Part shown: one piece after another, positions 36,921 through 48,686 of the stretch
Position numbering within the stretch: position 1 is the stretch's first letter
How the letters are laid out: each line of letters opens with the position of its first letter
NCBI GenBank assembly: GCA_027604685.1
Contig: JADHYX010000018.1
Coordinates: 49,664 to 113,663, forward strand
DNA length: 64,000 nt
Direction of reading: 5' to 3'
Source of the DNA: Lobulomyces angularis
Taxonomy: Eukaryota > Chytridiomycota > Chytridiomycetes > Lobulomycetales > Lobulomycetaceae
Translations under genes and position numbers: made by a program
The notes under the pieces: model-generated
The model's input: the letters and a program-made list of their open reading frames with translations, nothing else
Told to the model about the DNA's origin: nothing
The model's database searches: none

Positions 36921-38705
36921 ATGTTCAAAAATAACAAATCTTTGAAAAGAAAGTTTAGAAATTCAATATTAACCAATGCTGTTTATTTATTAATAATTTT
37001 GTCGATAGTTTCAACTTATATCAGTGTATTTACATTTACTAATGAGAATGATGATTCTAACTTCATTAAAATCAGAAATTTTCTTTCAAAAAATAATGAC
37101 AATAAGGATGTAGGATATTTTAAAGAAAAAAAATTTGGTAACAGCATTGATTTCGATATTATAATGAAAGATAATTTGAAGAAACATAAACAAAAAAACT
37201 TAAAAATTTCAGACAATCCCTTGCATGATAGCAATGTACCAGTAAATATCAATATAATTGCTGAAGAGATGTTTGAAAGTGACAAGGTGAACCGAAGTGA
37301 CAATGCAGTTACTGAGAACTTACTTAATGGGAATGTAGTAAACTTAGATAAAAATTTAGATAATACTGACACAAGCATAAAAACTAATTTAATTCCGTTA
37401 TGCTTAATTAGCACTTGGGAAAGAAGTAAGCTACCAAATTATGCGGAGTTGTTTTTTAATTCAATTTCCAGACAAAAATTGGGACTTGTAAAATTATTTT
37501 TTTTTCATCACGAAATTGAAGTGGGGTTACGAGAAAACTTAGATAATACCACCTATAAAAATCTGGAATTTATTGATATATCTGATTTAAATACTAAATA
37601 CAAAGAAGGAGGATTTCCAAACTTTGCCGCCGATAAAATTTGCTCCATATTTGGTGAAGAGTAAGCAAAAAAATTGTTGCATAAAAAAAATATTCAAAAA
37701 TTTTATTTCTAGAATAGAGTCCTTTAATTGTAAGCGCTTGTATGCCGCCATTCAATGGTCTCAGTTCAGAGGTGAAAATAGTCCACCAATTGTTCAACTT
37801 CGAGGAATGTATGGAAAAATTTTTGAAGAATGGATTGGTCCTAATAAGTGTACAAAAAGAATTCGAAATTTGAAAGTTAAATTTATTTTTAAATAGGTGA
37901 GACATGGGCATGGACGGATTTAGATATAGTTTTTGGAAATTTAGATGAGTTTTTAACAAAAAACAAAGAAAAATTAAGTGAAGTGGATGTATTCACAATA
38001 TCGGGTACCGACTATACAAATTTATACACCAGAGGACAATTCACAGGACATAATCAAATAAAGAATTCAGAATTGACTAACAATATTTGGAGAGGTTGTG
38101 AATATTTGAATTCCCTTGAAAATATAGTGCAATCTTTCTTGCGCAAAGGTTTTTGTATGGATGAAGGTTGTTACGGGAAAGCAGTTGTCGAAAAAACTAA
38201 ATCTGGTTTAAAATATGGCATTTTTCCATTTCAAGGAAATGCCTGGGATCTAAAAGGGGTTAATTATATCAATATAATTGATGGAAATTTGTATACTGGG
38301 AGTTCATGTTTTACTTTAGCAGATTGCAAGAGTATGGTTAGCAACGTGGTGTTACGTAAAAATCTATCAAAAGAAAAACATGTATTACTTTCAAATTCTG
38401 ATGAAGTAGAGAAAATTACAATGGGCATTAGTTCAGACATTGAAAATTGTTCTTGGTGGATAGAGAAAAAATTTAAATCCTGCATAAAAGATACAAACCT
38501 GATACCTGAAAATGTTAAAAATGTTACATCCAAATGGAATTTAATAGTTTACGATGGGGTCGTGGATATGCATATAATAGACCAACACGATATAGGAATA
38601 AATGTGGCAGAGGTAATTTTTTTCCATATTGGAAAATGGAAAAAATCCATAAACTTTGAATTCGAAAATAATGAATTTGAATTGTTTGGCCCATGGAATA
38701 CTTGA
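36921..38705 (+). CDS. Type II membrane glycosyltransferase-like protein, copy B
   Basis: Tandem paralogue of copy A, about 560 residues in three exons. Instead of a signal peptide it has a basic cytosolic head (KNNKSLKRKFRN) and one membrane helix, VYLLIILSIVSTYISVFTF, then a stem of about 120 polar residues; this is the Golgi type II layout. The catalytic-like part repeats the family blocks: CLISTWERSKLPNYAELFF, LVKLFFFHHE, GMYGKIFEEWIG, the DxD motif WTDLDIVFGNL, DVFTISGTDYTNLYTRGQFT and FCMDEGCYGKAV. The C-terminal half keeps CSWWIEKKFKSC and FHIGKWKKS. The chosen start is the first ATG of the frame. Intron positions near 37661 and 37861 resemble those in copy A. Confidence 0.72.
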
Positions 38706-38869
38706 GCTACCAGCGTTAATAGAATAATATTTAAAATAAATTTTAACAAAGTGATAAATATAAATTAAACTTTACTTACTATAAAAAAAGAAAGCGCTCT
38801 GTCTTATTTATAGGACACAAAATTACATTCAAGAAATGAAATTTATTAATAATAAAATTCTATGGTAAT

Positions 38870-39747
38870 CTAAATAAATGGGATATGAATTGGTAAAGCT
38901 TTGGTAACCGCATTATTTATTTGTCCATCAATCACATCTTCAATTTTCTTTTGAAATTGTTGTTTAATCATTAGAACTGCAAGATCTAACACTGGATTGA
39001 AAATTTTATTTATTCCACTTAAGTCAACATCAAGTCCTGTTTCCATTAAGCAAAAATTTAAGTTTTGCAATAATAATTTGTATTTTTACGTTTCCAGTTT
39101 AAATTAGAAGAATCAACTATGATACTGACTAATTCACTAGTTCGATCAGGATTCATTATAACTTTTCCTTCAGCATTAATTTGTATTTCGATGTTAGAAG
39201 CAACCACTTGACCATCAACACCTACAAATCTTCATTTTTTCTTTTTAATTTTATAATTGATTTACCTGGGTTTAACTTAATCAAACCACACTTTGCAAGT
39301 GCATCACCATGTATCTCGGCAATAAGAGAGAGTGATAAGTGCGCCTGAAAGTTTACAGTCAAATTTACATTGTCCGTTTTCCCAGAAACTAAAATTAGGT
39401 TATGAAGAGCAAGACTACTTAATCCCTATATTTATGAATACAGCAATTGGAATTTTGGTTTTATTTTTTACCTTCAAATTTCTGACATTATAGCTGACTC
39501 GTCCAATTGCATTACAAACACCTAAATTAACACTTTTTTCAGAAGATCCACTTACCAAATTGCCAGGAAGAGGATCCAATTTCTGGTCAATTGCTACAAA
39601 ACCAATTTGATCATTAAACCCTGGAATTATATTGTTCAAAAAGAAGTTATTAATTGATTTTATAATTTCTGGGGAAAGATTTTGGTCTGTTCTGAATGCA
39701 TTAGTATAAATATACAGAATGCTGCACACAAAAAATGTAACTTTCAT
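38870..39747 (-). CDS. Secreted TULIP/BPI-like lipid-binding protein
   Basis: Four exons on the minus strand, about 250 residues. MKVTFFVCSILYIYTNAFRT is a signal peptide. The rest has the alternating strand/helix pattern of tubular lipid-binding (BPI/LBP/takeout-like) domains: SINNFFLNNIIPGFNDQIG, NAIGRVSYNVRNLKV, LSSLALHNLILVSGK, VNLTVNFQAHLSLSLIAEI, GVDGQVVASNIEIQINAEGK, LNFCLMETGLDVDLSG and a C-terminal helix IKQQFQKKIEDVIDGQI. It would bind lipid outside the cell or in the secretory lumen. Family call is from pattern, not from a strict motif. It is convergent with glycosyltransferase copy B and stands next to a secreted phospholipase-like enzyme. Confidence 0.6.
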
Positions 39748-40349
39748 TTTTGATTAATTATGTGGTTATTTTTTTTTTAATTTTTCAGTTTTTATTTCAT
39801 GTATTTTATTTAATAAAAATTTTGAATTTTGGTGACGAAGGATGGTGTTGAAGAATTGGTTCTATTTCTTTTTACCTGACCCTTTTAACAGAAAGCCCCA
39901 ACTTCCACAAAAATGTTTTAAAAAATGTTTTAAAATGGGACTAAAATGGGTATAGTGCAAATCTCAGAGGAATTAAAAATCTAACATAATACACTTTGAT
40001 ATATACTCTGATTACAATATGTTGGTTTTTATTAGATAGTCAACTTCAGTTCAACCTGAGCAAAGTCTAATTATTTAGGATTAGTTTTTATTTTTAGGCA
40101 TGCTCCACATGTTTTTTCGGCCCCTCCAAATCAAAAGGGAATCAAATTCCATATAAATAATTTTTCATAGTCAAAATAATTAGAACTCTAATAGAAGAAT
40201 TTGTAGACGTGAAAACATTGTTGTTTTAGATGGTGTATATCAGGTATGGGGTATATTAAGGAGGTAATTACCAATGTTTAAAATTAAAGACTTTCAACTT
40301 AAAAAAAACGTAAATCGTAAATTCTCAAATTAAAGTTTATAAAAAAAAT
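39748..40349. other. Divergent intergenic region
   Basis: 600 bp between the TULIP-like gene (minus) and the phosphoesterase gene (plus). Both promoters must be here; no coding pattern was found. Confidence 0.5.
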
Positions 40350-42063
40350 ATGGCATTGAAAAAAGTGTTGAAAAGCTTAATTTTTTTTCAATTTGTACAA
40401 TTTTCTTATCAAGTTCCTGCTGTATCAAGCAAAATTAAAACTGTTGTAGTTACAGTATTGGAAAATAGAAGTTTTGATTCAGTAGCTGGCTTTTTTGATT
40501 ATGATGAAAAAATTGATGGTTTCATTCAAAAAAAGTAGATTATTAAATTAACGCTTTTATTTTTTTTAGGGATTTTAAAAATTACACCTTGTTACAATGC
40601 AGTAGCCAACAATACAAATTCTCAAAAATTTTGTGTTGCGAAAGGTTTAAAGAACTATGTTCCATTTGGACCTAATCATTGTAACTATTTTAACTTTTGA
40701 CAAAAACTTAGTGAAAATTCATATTTAGCTGTACAAGGAGCTGATCACCAAATATTTGGTTCCAACATAAGACAGGACATTCCAGCTTCTGAATTACCCA
40801 GTTCTCCACCAATGAATGGATTTTTGGAGAACAATTTGAATAATTTTGATGTAAAAGATGCTCAATCTTATGTTTCATCCTTTGATCCAAAAACTATACC
40901 AGTTATTACTACTTTAGCAAAAGAATTCGCATTGTTTAATCGCTGGTTTTCCTCCATTCCCGGTCCCACGCAACCGTAAGTATAATTGAATACTTTCTTT
41001 TTTATCCTAAATCCATTTTTAGCAACAGAGCCTTTGTTCATTCGAATACTGCAGCGGGAATGTCTGATAATGATGAAAAAAAAATGATTACCGGATATGA
41101 CCAGAGAAATCTCTATGATATTCTAATGGAAAATGGTTATACTGTTGGAAATTATTGGGGAGAGTAATAAAATAAAATTTTTTTTGATTTTTCACTTGAT
41201 ATATTTTTTATAGAATTCCAACATTTTTAACTTTCAAGTCATTAAGAGATTTAAATAGTAATTAAAAATTTTAATTACTGCTATTAACTTTAATATTTTA
41301 AGAATTAAACATGTATAAGCACATGTCATTATTTGAAGCAGATGCAAAATCTGGAAAATTACCTAATTTTTCATTTATTGATCCAAATTATGGTGAATTT
41401 AGTTGGAACAATGGAAGAGAAACTGACGGTCATGCTGATTTCTTTTCCTCTTATCGCGGTAGTGAAATTTTGTTGAAAAATATGTAATAAAATTTTATTC
41501 GAATAACATTTTTATTCATTCAACTTGTATTTTTAGGTATGAAAGCTTAAGGGCATCTCCACAGTGGGAAAATTTGGCTTGGATAATAACTTTCGATGAA
41601 CATGGAGGATGGCATGATCATGTTCCAACTCCAATGAATGTGCCTAGACCTGATAATTTAGCAGGAAAAGATGGTTTCCTTTTTGTAAACCTCATATGCA
41701 AGAAAGCATTTTAGTTTAACATATATTGTTTTTTCAGGATAGGTTGGGTGTTAGAGTTCCTGCAATCGTTGTTTCACCTCATGTTCAGAAAGGAAGAGGT
41801 GATTATTAACATTTCGATATAAACTATATTAAACTTCAAAAAAAATTTTGTATGTAGTGGTGGTGAATGGTGAGGGTAAACCTACTCCTTCAAGTGAATT
41901 TGAGCATTCTTCCATTGCAGCTACTGTATTAAAGTTGTTTGGAATTAATGAGTCTTTAACTAAAAGAACAGATTGGGCAAGCAAATTTGACTTTTTGTTT
42001 AATGAAGGCCCAATGAGAAATGATTGTCCAGTTCAACTTCCACCAGTACATCCTGGTGCATAA
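40350..42063 (+). CDS. Secreted phospholipase C / acid phosphatase-like phosphoesterase
   Basis: Phosphoesterase family (PF04185-type: non-specific phospholipase C and related acid phosphatases), which hydrolyses phospholipid head groups or phosphate esters. A hydrophobic N-terminus ([15 protein letters not shown]) is a signal peptide. Family motifs are [19 protein letters not shown] (ENRSFD metal site), [95 protein letters not shown] (second metal site), [14 protein letters not shown] and [15 protein letters not shown]. About nine exons with short introns; two junctions near 40686-40730 and 41801-41855 are approximate. It ends VHPGA at 42063. All metal-ligand motifs are intact, so it is probably active. 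Confidence 0.87.
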
Positions 42064-42571
42064 TATTTTTTTATTTTATTTTGTACACTTATTCTAAATA
42101 TAAAAATTTGTATTAATACTAAGATTAAAAAAAAATTTTTTCGGAGATTTAATAAAAAATATAAGGACGTTTTGAAGAAACCTAGTGCATGGACGTAGTT
42201 TTTCAACGTCTGACAAAAAACGAAATTTTATGTTACACAAAAATTATACCTCATACGCCTATTTGAACTTTTCAATAAAACCAATGACAGAAACTTGCAT
42301 AACTATGCATCTTTGATTGTTTATTTCATTATATTATAATTGATATTTTATTTATTTTTTTTTGGAAATGCATAAATTTGATTGAAAATGATTTTTTTGT
42401 TTATATATTTAAAAAAAAAAATGTTGTGAACTAGCGTTCTAGTGACCAGAGTAACTTTGATAATTTTTATTTTATGACCCTTTTATCAATATAACTTTAA
42501 CGGTTTTTTTACGCATTTCTTACTTTTTTAAAAGTCCGACCCAAAGCATAAGAACATATATTCATCTTAGT
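42064..42571. other. Intergenic, no gene seen
   Basis: AT-rich spacer between two plus-strand genes; no coding pattern. Confidence 0.5.
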
Positions 42572-45301
42572 ATGGAAAAGATCTCCAATAAAACTTTGTT
42601 AACTACTAATCAGCCATCAAATTGGTTTGCAAACCCATTGCATCAGAACTTAAAAAAGAATGATAACCTCAAAATGAATAATAATTTCAGTGAATTTTCC
42701 AATAACATTCTAGATGAAGCGAAAAGCGTGTCAAACTTGGAAAATGATACAGAATTCAATGAACCATCAAGAGAGATTTCAAATGGTTTAAATTTCTCCT
42801 TAAATTTTTCTCATAAAAATAAATTTGGACCATTAAATATCAACCTTTGGTTAAACAAAACAATGGTATAGTTAATTGCTTAAATAATACGTATTTCATC
42901 CTTATTTTTAAATTTACTGTTAAATTTTAGTTTGTGGCAGGAAATGACCTTAGCGGAAGATTTGAAATTAACTGTAAAAGTTCACATAATGTGAAAATTG
43001 GAGATATACTAGTCAAGGTTACAGGTTATGAAGGTACACTAATTTTTTATTATGCTTAATGCCGATATCTATTTAAATTTAGAATCACTTACTGATGAAA
43101 AAAATCAAGCCTCAAAAAAAAATATCTTTTTTGAAAGGGAACTATACCTACAGTCAATCGATTTACCACCTTCCGACGCAGTAATAGCAGGTCGTCCTGA
43201 CGAACATGGAATGTGGGTGGCTGTAAAACAATCAACTGTCTTCAATTTTAAGGTTCCATTAAAATCGAAAACATGCAACCTTCCATCTTCCTTCTGGAGT
43301 GATTATACTGGTGGTGTGCGATACATAGTCACCGGGTATTATACTTAACTATACCTTATTTTTGTTTAACATGTTTTTTTTTTTAATCTATAGTCTAGTA
43401 CATGCCAAAATAAATAATAAATTAGTGAAATTGCCATTGAGTATCAACAGAGAAGCGTTTGTTGTTGAAAAATGTAATTTTTCATTACAAAAGTCCTTTG
43501 AAGCTGAGGAAATTACTACTTCATTTCCAGTTTCCAAATGGAAACCATTTAATTCTAAGAAAGGAACTTTTACTGTAGATGCTTCCATTTTTGGCCCAAT
43601 TTGGTCTGCAGGTACTTTTTTCAAATATTATTAAAATTTTATGTTCTGCGTACCAGGTGGAATTGGCTTTATAGGACTGCAGATGAAAAACGAAAGTCCC
43701 AAAAAGGTACCTCATAAAAATAATCTACAGTATTAATATTAATTTTTTAGATAAAAACACTTACAGTATCCTTATATAGGAGGTTGAAAATTTTCAAATT
43801 AGATTCAAGCGGAGAGCAAATACCAAAATCATATAAATTTAGTAGAATTTTAGTAAACCAAACCAAATTTTTAAATTCCAAGAATTCTGAAGATTTTTCA
43901 AAAATCCAAACTGGTGGCTGGTGGAGTGAAAAAAACTTTAACAAAATAAATTCTAAAAATTCTATTGTTAAAAACTTTTGGGATGGTGTAAAAGTGGGAG
44001 AGGAAAGATTTTTGTTAGTCGATGTTAATATTCCAGTAAACAAAAAAAATTTTTTTTCCTTTTGATCATTATTTCTTAAAGATTCATTGTAGAAACATCT
44101 CAGGAGGAAAAATTTTTGACGGCTCTTTTATAGTTAACATTTTGTTGGAGCCAGAAAACCCGTAATTTATACTATTTTTTTATTTAAATTAAAATTTTTT
44201 TATTTTTTAAGATCGAAAAGTGAAAAAAAATTAGAATTAGAAATTCCTATCAAAATTTATCATCCTGCTAGCCTTATAGAAAGTTTACCTAAATTGTTGA
44301 TAGAAAAAAAGCTGTTACCAAAAAAGAAAAATTGCGATGGACTGGACGAGCAAGTTTCTGAGGTAATGCAAGAAATTGGTAATCTTGCTTTAGCCGCAGA
44401 AAATCCCACCATAGTTAGAGATGAAACTAATTTAGAGTGTAATTTAACAGAGAAGATGCCAGATTCACCTAAATCTTTAACCACAACTGAGTTAAGACCA
44501 AAATCTCCTAATGAATTTGAAGTAAACATCAACAGATTTTCACTTGATTTACCACCACCGACTCGCCCTCCATTTCGTACTCCCAATATTGATTACGGTT
44601 CATTTGCAAAGATGAATTATGGGAGTCAACTGGAAAAACGTTTAATTATTCCAAGTTTTGAAAGCAACTCTTTTAAACCTAATAAATCCAGTTACATAGA
44701 ACAAGACGACTTGAGTGAAACCATCTTTAATGGAAATGTTAATGAAAAGAGGGCTGGAAAGATTTTTTCCAGAGAAGATAAAACAATTGTAAAAAAACAC
44801 AATAATTGCAACAACACATATGCATCTTCCGTGTACTCTAATCAAAATTTTACTCTAAACTTAAAAAATGATGAAAATATATATGAAGAAATTAGAAATT
44901 TAAATTTAAAAAAAAGAAATTCGATTCCCAATAATTTTAATTTTAAAACATACAGTAAAAAGATCAATGATGAAAATTTTAAGAAAGATTCAGCTTTAGG
45001 GAATGACTTTAATAGTTTGGGAGATTCGTCTTTTAAAGTTGATGCAACGATTGTAAAAAAAAACACAAAATTGCACAGAGATTTCAGTAAAAACAGCTTA
45101 AATTTAAGAAGTGAAATGGAGGAAAGTTTTAATAGTTACAAACCAAAGGACTTTTGTTCACCTAAACGAAATTCCTTAGTAAATATTGATAAATTAATTA
45201 AGGATGCAGAAACTTTCCAAGATGACAATTTAAAATCTAACAAGGAGTTTGATTCAGACTCTATGTTTGAATGCTGTGATGAGATGCTTGCAAATATGTA
45301 A
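42572..45301 (+). CDS. Alpha-arrestin (arrestin N and C domains) with long disordered tail
   Basis: Alpha-arrestins link membrane transporters and receptors to ubiquitin ligases for endocytosis. About 780 residues in some seven exons. After a polar N-terminus, LNINLWLNKTMFVAGNDLSG is the arrestin-N opening strand (as in fungal ART proteins). It continues FEINCKSSHNVKIGDILVKV, FFERELYLQ, GVRYIVTG (boundary between exons) and VHAKINNKLVKL. The arrestin-C domain follows with SKKGTFTVDASIFGPIWSAG, VSLYRRLKIF and NILLEPENP, then IPIKIYHPASLIE. The C-terminal 330 residues (44294-45301) are disordered, with LPPPTRPPF. I see no PPxY motif, so recruitment of a Rsp5-like ligase by that route is unproven. 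Confidence 0.8.
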
Positions 45302-45832
45302 TTATTTTTTATTAGTTATTGAATAGTAATTTTTAACAAACAACTAAATCTTGTCATAAACATTTAAATAAACCTAACTTAATCTTTACAAAAGTTGAAG
45401 AACAAAATATAAAAAAATTCCTAATTGAAATGAAATTCAAAAGTGGTATATTGTTTATTTGAATTTTTTTTTCTGCAAATGAAAAGCATAAATAAAGTGG
45501 TTAAAAACAATAGACATTTCACCATATGTAAATTTGTATTTCTAGATAAAAAAGGAACAAAACCCTTCCAAAAAAGATTTAATTTGAATAAAGTTCGTTT
45601 TCTTTAAGTCTAATATATATATTAAGTTTGTCGTTCTAAAATGAAGGAAATTATTAAAAGTAAAGATCAATTTAGATTGAATCTTTTCTTAATAATTTTA
45701 ATTATTGATAATACTAAATTTAAGATTTTTCTCGCTTTTATAAATGAATTTTAACTTTTTCTGAATTAAATAGCCATTGAATATAATCTTTCTGATGCAA
45801 TACTTGTTTGTGTGACCAAAAAAAAAAACAAA
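45302..45832. other. Intergenic, no gene seen
   Basis: 530 bp AT-rich spacer between the arrestin and SDHD genes. No feature supported. Confidence 0.5.
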
Positions 45833-46458
45833 ATGTTGTTGAACAGAATTAATTACTTAAATTCTATATCAAAAAGTGCAGCAAGATCCTTTAATACATC
45901 CACAACATTAAAAAATGTTGGTGCTATCAATGGAAATGCTGAAGCAAAGTCACGTGTTGCAGGTTCTTACCACTGGACTTTGGAGAGAAGCTTGTCCTTG
46001 GTGACAGTGCCTTTAATAGTAGCACCTTTTTTTGTCGGCTCTGTTCCTGCAATTGATTTTGCACTCGGCGTTGTTATACCTTTACATACTCACATCGGTT
46101 TAGGTATCGTTATCTTACTGAGTTATAATTTTTTATTTTTATTTTTCAGATAGTGTCATTACTGACTACTTACCAAAAAGAAAATTTAAAGTTTTAGGAA
46201 CTGTCAGGTTTTAAATGCAAAAATTTTTATTTTATTTTTTTCATATTGAATATTTTTCTGATATATAGTAAGGTGGGACTAGGTTTAGCCACATCCTTAA
46301 CTATGTATGGATTGTTTAAGTTGAATACTAATGATGTTGGAATTACAGAATACACTAAAAGGCTGTGGACTGGTAATTCTACTTTAGTTTTCTCTTTAAG
46401 TGTATATATTTTTTTTTTGCTTAGGGAGAACTTCATACGAAAATTAAATAATTTGTAG
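45833..46458 (+). CDS. SDHD: Succinate dehydrogenase small membrane-anchor subunit (CybS)
   Basis: Membrane anchor of mitochondrial complex II, helping bind heme b and ubiquinone. Three exons (45833-46103, 46150-46207, 46269-46458) give 172 residues. The N-terminus, MLLNRINYLNSISKSAARSF, is a typical presequence rich in Arg, Ser and Asn with no acids. Family blocks are GSYHWTLERSLSLVTVPLIV, FALGVVIPLHTHIGLDSV and ITDYLPKRKFK, covering the heme and quinone-site region, then KVGLGLATSLTMYGLF and NDVGITEYTKRLW. The tail after RLW is about 25 residues longer than usual. The ATG was chosen over an upstream in-frame GTG. A Fanzor element lies 192 bp downstream. Confidence 0.9.
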
Positions 46459-46650
46459 AGATATCAAGTAACAAAAAAAATAAAAAAAAAATTAAAATTA
46501 AAAAAAAAATTAATTATTTGAAGATAACAGAAATGCATACAGTTGTATAATGCGTCGCATCTATTATTTTTATTTTTTTAATTTTGTAATACTGCTCTTA
46601 AATTTTTTCTTTTAAAAAAGAAATTATATGTTAAATTTTAAATATACATA

Positions 46651-46690
46651 GTGCTTGGGCATTATTTTTTTGAAAATAATTTTTTAATAT
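46651..46690 (+). repeat. Left terminal inverted repeat of Fanzor element 2
   Basis: Begins with GTGCTTGGGCA after TA. It pairs with 48590-48628; the outermost 11 bp match perfectly and the rest imperfectly. Confidence 0.85.
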
Positions 46691-46794
46691 TTTGTAAAGT
46701 AATTAATTCACAAAAAATTCAAAATTTAAAATGATGCAACAAAAAACATTCAACCAATAAAACTAATTTTAGTAAATTTTTCAAAGGTGATGAA

Positions 46795-48515
46795 ACGCAT
46801 TTGAAAAATATTGAAACATTGATTTTTAATGTTAATAGATTAACTGCACATACTACTCATTTTATTAAGTGGTACTCAATTCCAATCATACCAACAAACA
46901 TCTTACAGCTGAAAAAGATTTCCAAGTAATTTTTCTTTTACTAAACAACCACACCATAAAAAATAGAAATAAAGAAGAAAGAAAATGTCTGTTATGCATC
47001 GATTTTTACCTTATATTCTCAAAATATAAAAAAATAACATCAAACGATAATCAAGAAATAAAAAATTTTCAACAAGTAGCTATATATGCTTCAAAAATGT
47101 TTTATACAAATCACCTAGTTAATGTTTAAGAGCATTTTATTCAAAAAGTTAAAAATTTACTTCTACAATAATAATAAAAAAATTGAAATTTAAAGGAATA
47201 TCTAAAGAATTTATTAAAATTTTACAAAAACCTAATAGAAAAGTGCAAGTTTACAATTTTGGTAAAGAAAATGTTGAAATAACACACATGTACGATTTGC
47301 AAATTGCAAATGAAATAAAAGATTTGTTATCTACAGTCATTCATGTTAATGGATTGGCTTACGATATAGTTGCACGAACAGAAAAATACTTGGAATGTTA
47401 TTTCAAAATATGTGAATTATACCAAAAAAAAGATTTGAAATTATTTAATTTTATTCATTATCAACATCTTCGATTACTAAGCATATTATTATTGACACCA
47501 AATTATTATTGGAAAGCATTTTAAATTTATGAAGAACAAAAGAAAACAGTGTTAAATCCTGTAAGAAATAGTATGGGAAACGGTTTTCAAAACTATTGCG
47601 AAAGCTTTTAAATCTAGAAACAATATGAGTTTTAATGGAATGGTTAGAACGGATGGTGTTTCAATTTGTGTTTTACTATCTTCACTAAAACAAAAAGAAA
47701 ATGTACCACGAGTTAAAAAGAGAAAAAAACCAGAAAAATCTGAGTACTTTCAAGATAACCTCGAAGATTTACATTCTAATAAAGTTTATATTGATCCTAA
47801 TAAAAGAGACCTGTTGTATTGTCTTGGAAGTAATGGTAAGAAATTAAGATATACTCAAATGCAACTAAGAAAGGAAAGTGAGTTAAAAGTTATCGAAAAA
47901 TTCGAGAAAGATATCAAGTTGCTACTGAAGAAGTTGTAAATTATGAAATAACAAAAAAAACATTGGATAAAACAAAATGGAATGACTAAATGAAATATTT
48001 TTTTATCAAGTTTTACCATATTGAAGAATTTTATAAGCAATTAATTTTCAGAAAACTTAAATTAAAGACCTTTTTCAATACTCAAAAATCAGAAAGAAAA
48101 TTTATAAAAAATGTAAAAAAAACGTTTGGAGATAAAAAAAACACAACAATAATTATTGGGGATTGGTCAAAAACAAGCATGAAGCCAAGTTCCAACAAAA
48201 GGTAAAGGATTTCGAGAAATGTTTAAGAAAGTAGGTTTTGATGTATTTTTATGTAATGAATTTTTGACATCTTCAATTTGCCCAGTATGTAAAAAAAGAT
48301 CATTAGAGACATTCAAATATAGAGAAATCTCCTAGACCTTGGATTAAAAAAATTGAAAAAGTATATGGGTTGTTGCACTGCAAAAGTGAAATTTGTCAAC
48401 TGCCTAATGGAAAAAAAGGTTATGGAACAGAGATGATGTTGCAACCATGAATATGAGATCGGTGGTGGATAGTTATATAATAGAGGCTTGTAGACCGAAA
48501 TATCTTTGTATATAA
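46795..48515 (+). pseudogene. Degenerate Fanzor1 (OMEGA RuvC nuclease)
   Basis: RNA-guided nuclease relative, broken by stops and frameshifts but with all main blocks in order. The N-terminal part has ETLIFNVNRLTAHTTHFIKW. A central block has FNGMVRTDGVSICVLLSSL, then KVYIDPNKRDLLYCLGSNGK (RuvC-I Asp in IDPNK) and LRYTQMQLRKE. Further on come LKTFFNTQKSERKF and NTTIIIGDWSKTSMKP, then FDVFLCNEFLTSSICPVC (RuvC-II Glu plus zinc Cys pair), LLHCKSEICQLPNGKK (second Cys pair) and RLWNRDDVATMNMRSVV (RuvC-III Asp), ending EACRPKYLC. Visible lesions include a stop near 47524, a frameshift near 47905, a stop near 47988, a stop near 48205 and a frameshift near 48330. The protein cannot be made, but the catalytic triad codons survive, so decay is fairly recent. 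Confidence 0.85.
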
Positions 48516-48588
48516 TATAGATAGTTTAATTCAACATAGTTTTCACTCTGTTTATATTTAAATATTTGTTGGTGTTTGTTGTGTTATT

Positions 48589-48628
48589 TTTTTGAATATT
48601 AATGTTCAAAAAGATACTGCCCAAGCAC
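48589..48628 (-). repeat. Right terminal inverted repeat of Fanzor element 2
   Basis: Complement of the left repeat; ends TGCCCAAGCAC followed by TA. Confidence 0.85.
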
Positions 48629-48686
48629 TAAATATATGAGTCTAAATTTTGAAAAAAAAAAGTGTGAAAAATATTTTAATTTATAT

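Larger units (their letters stand above)
46651..48628 (+). mobile_element. TIR element with TA target duplication carrying a decayed Fanzor1
   Basis: Terminal inverted repeats begin GTGCTTGGGCA at 46651 and end with its complement at 48628. Beyond that core, similarity continues for about 25 more bases (TTATTTTTTTGAAAATAA against AGTATCTTTTTGAACATTAA read inwards). TA flanks both ends (46649-46650 and 48629-48630), the target duplication of Tc1/mariner-type elements. Length is 1978 bp. The interior encodes a broken Fanzor nuclease and no transposase. It inserted between SDHD and the SET/MYND gene, ending 58 bp before the latter's start codon. Confidence 0.82.

Noticed and set aside
45812..45832. 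GTG start for SDHD
   Set aside because: The ATG at 45833 gives a proper mitochondrial presequence; GTG initiation is unlikely in a nuclear gene.
46869..47129. Independent small gene within the element
   Set aside because: Lies within the N-terminal region of the decayed Fanzor, with no conserved features and frame changes around it.
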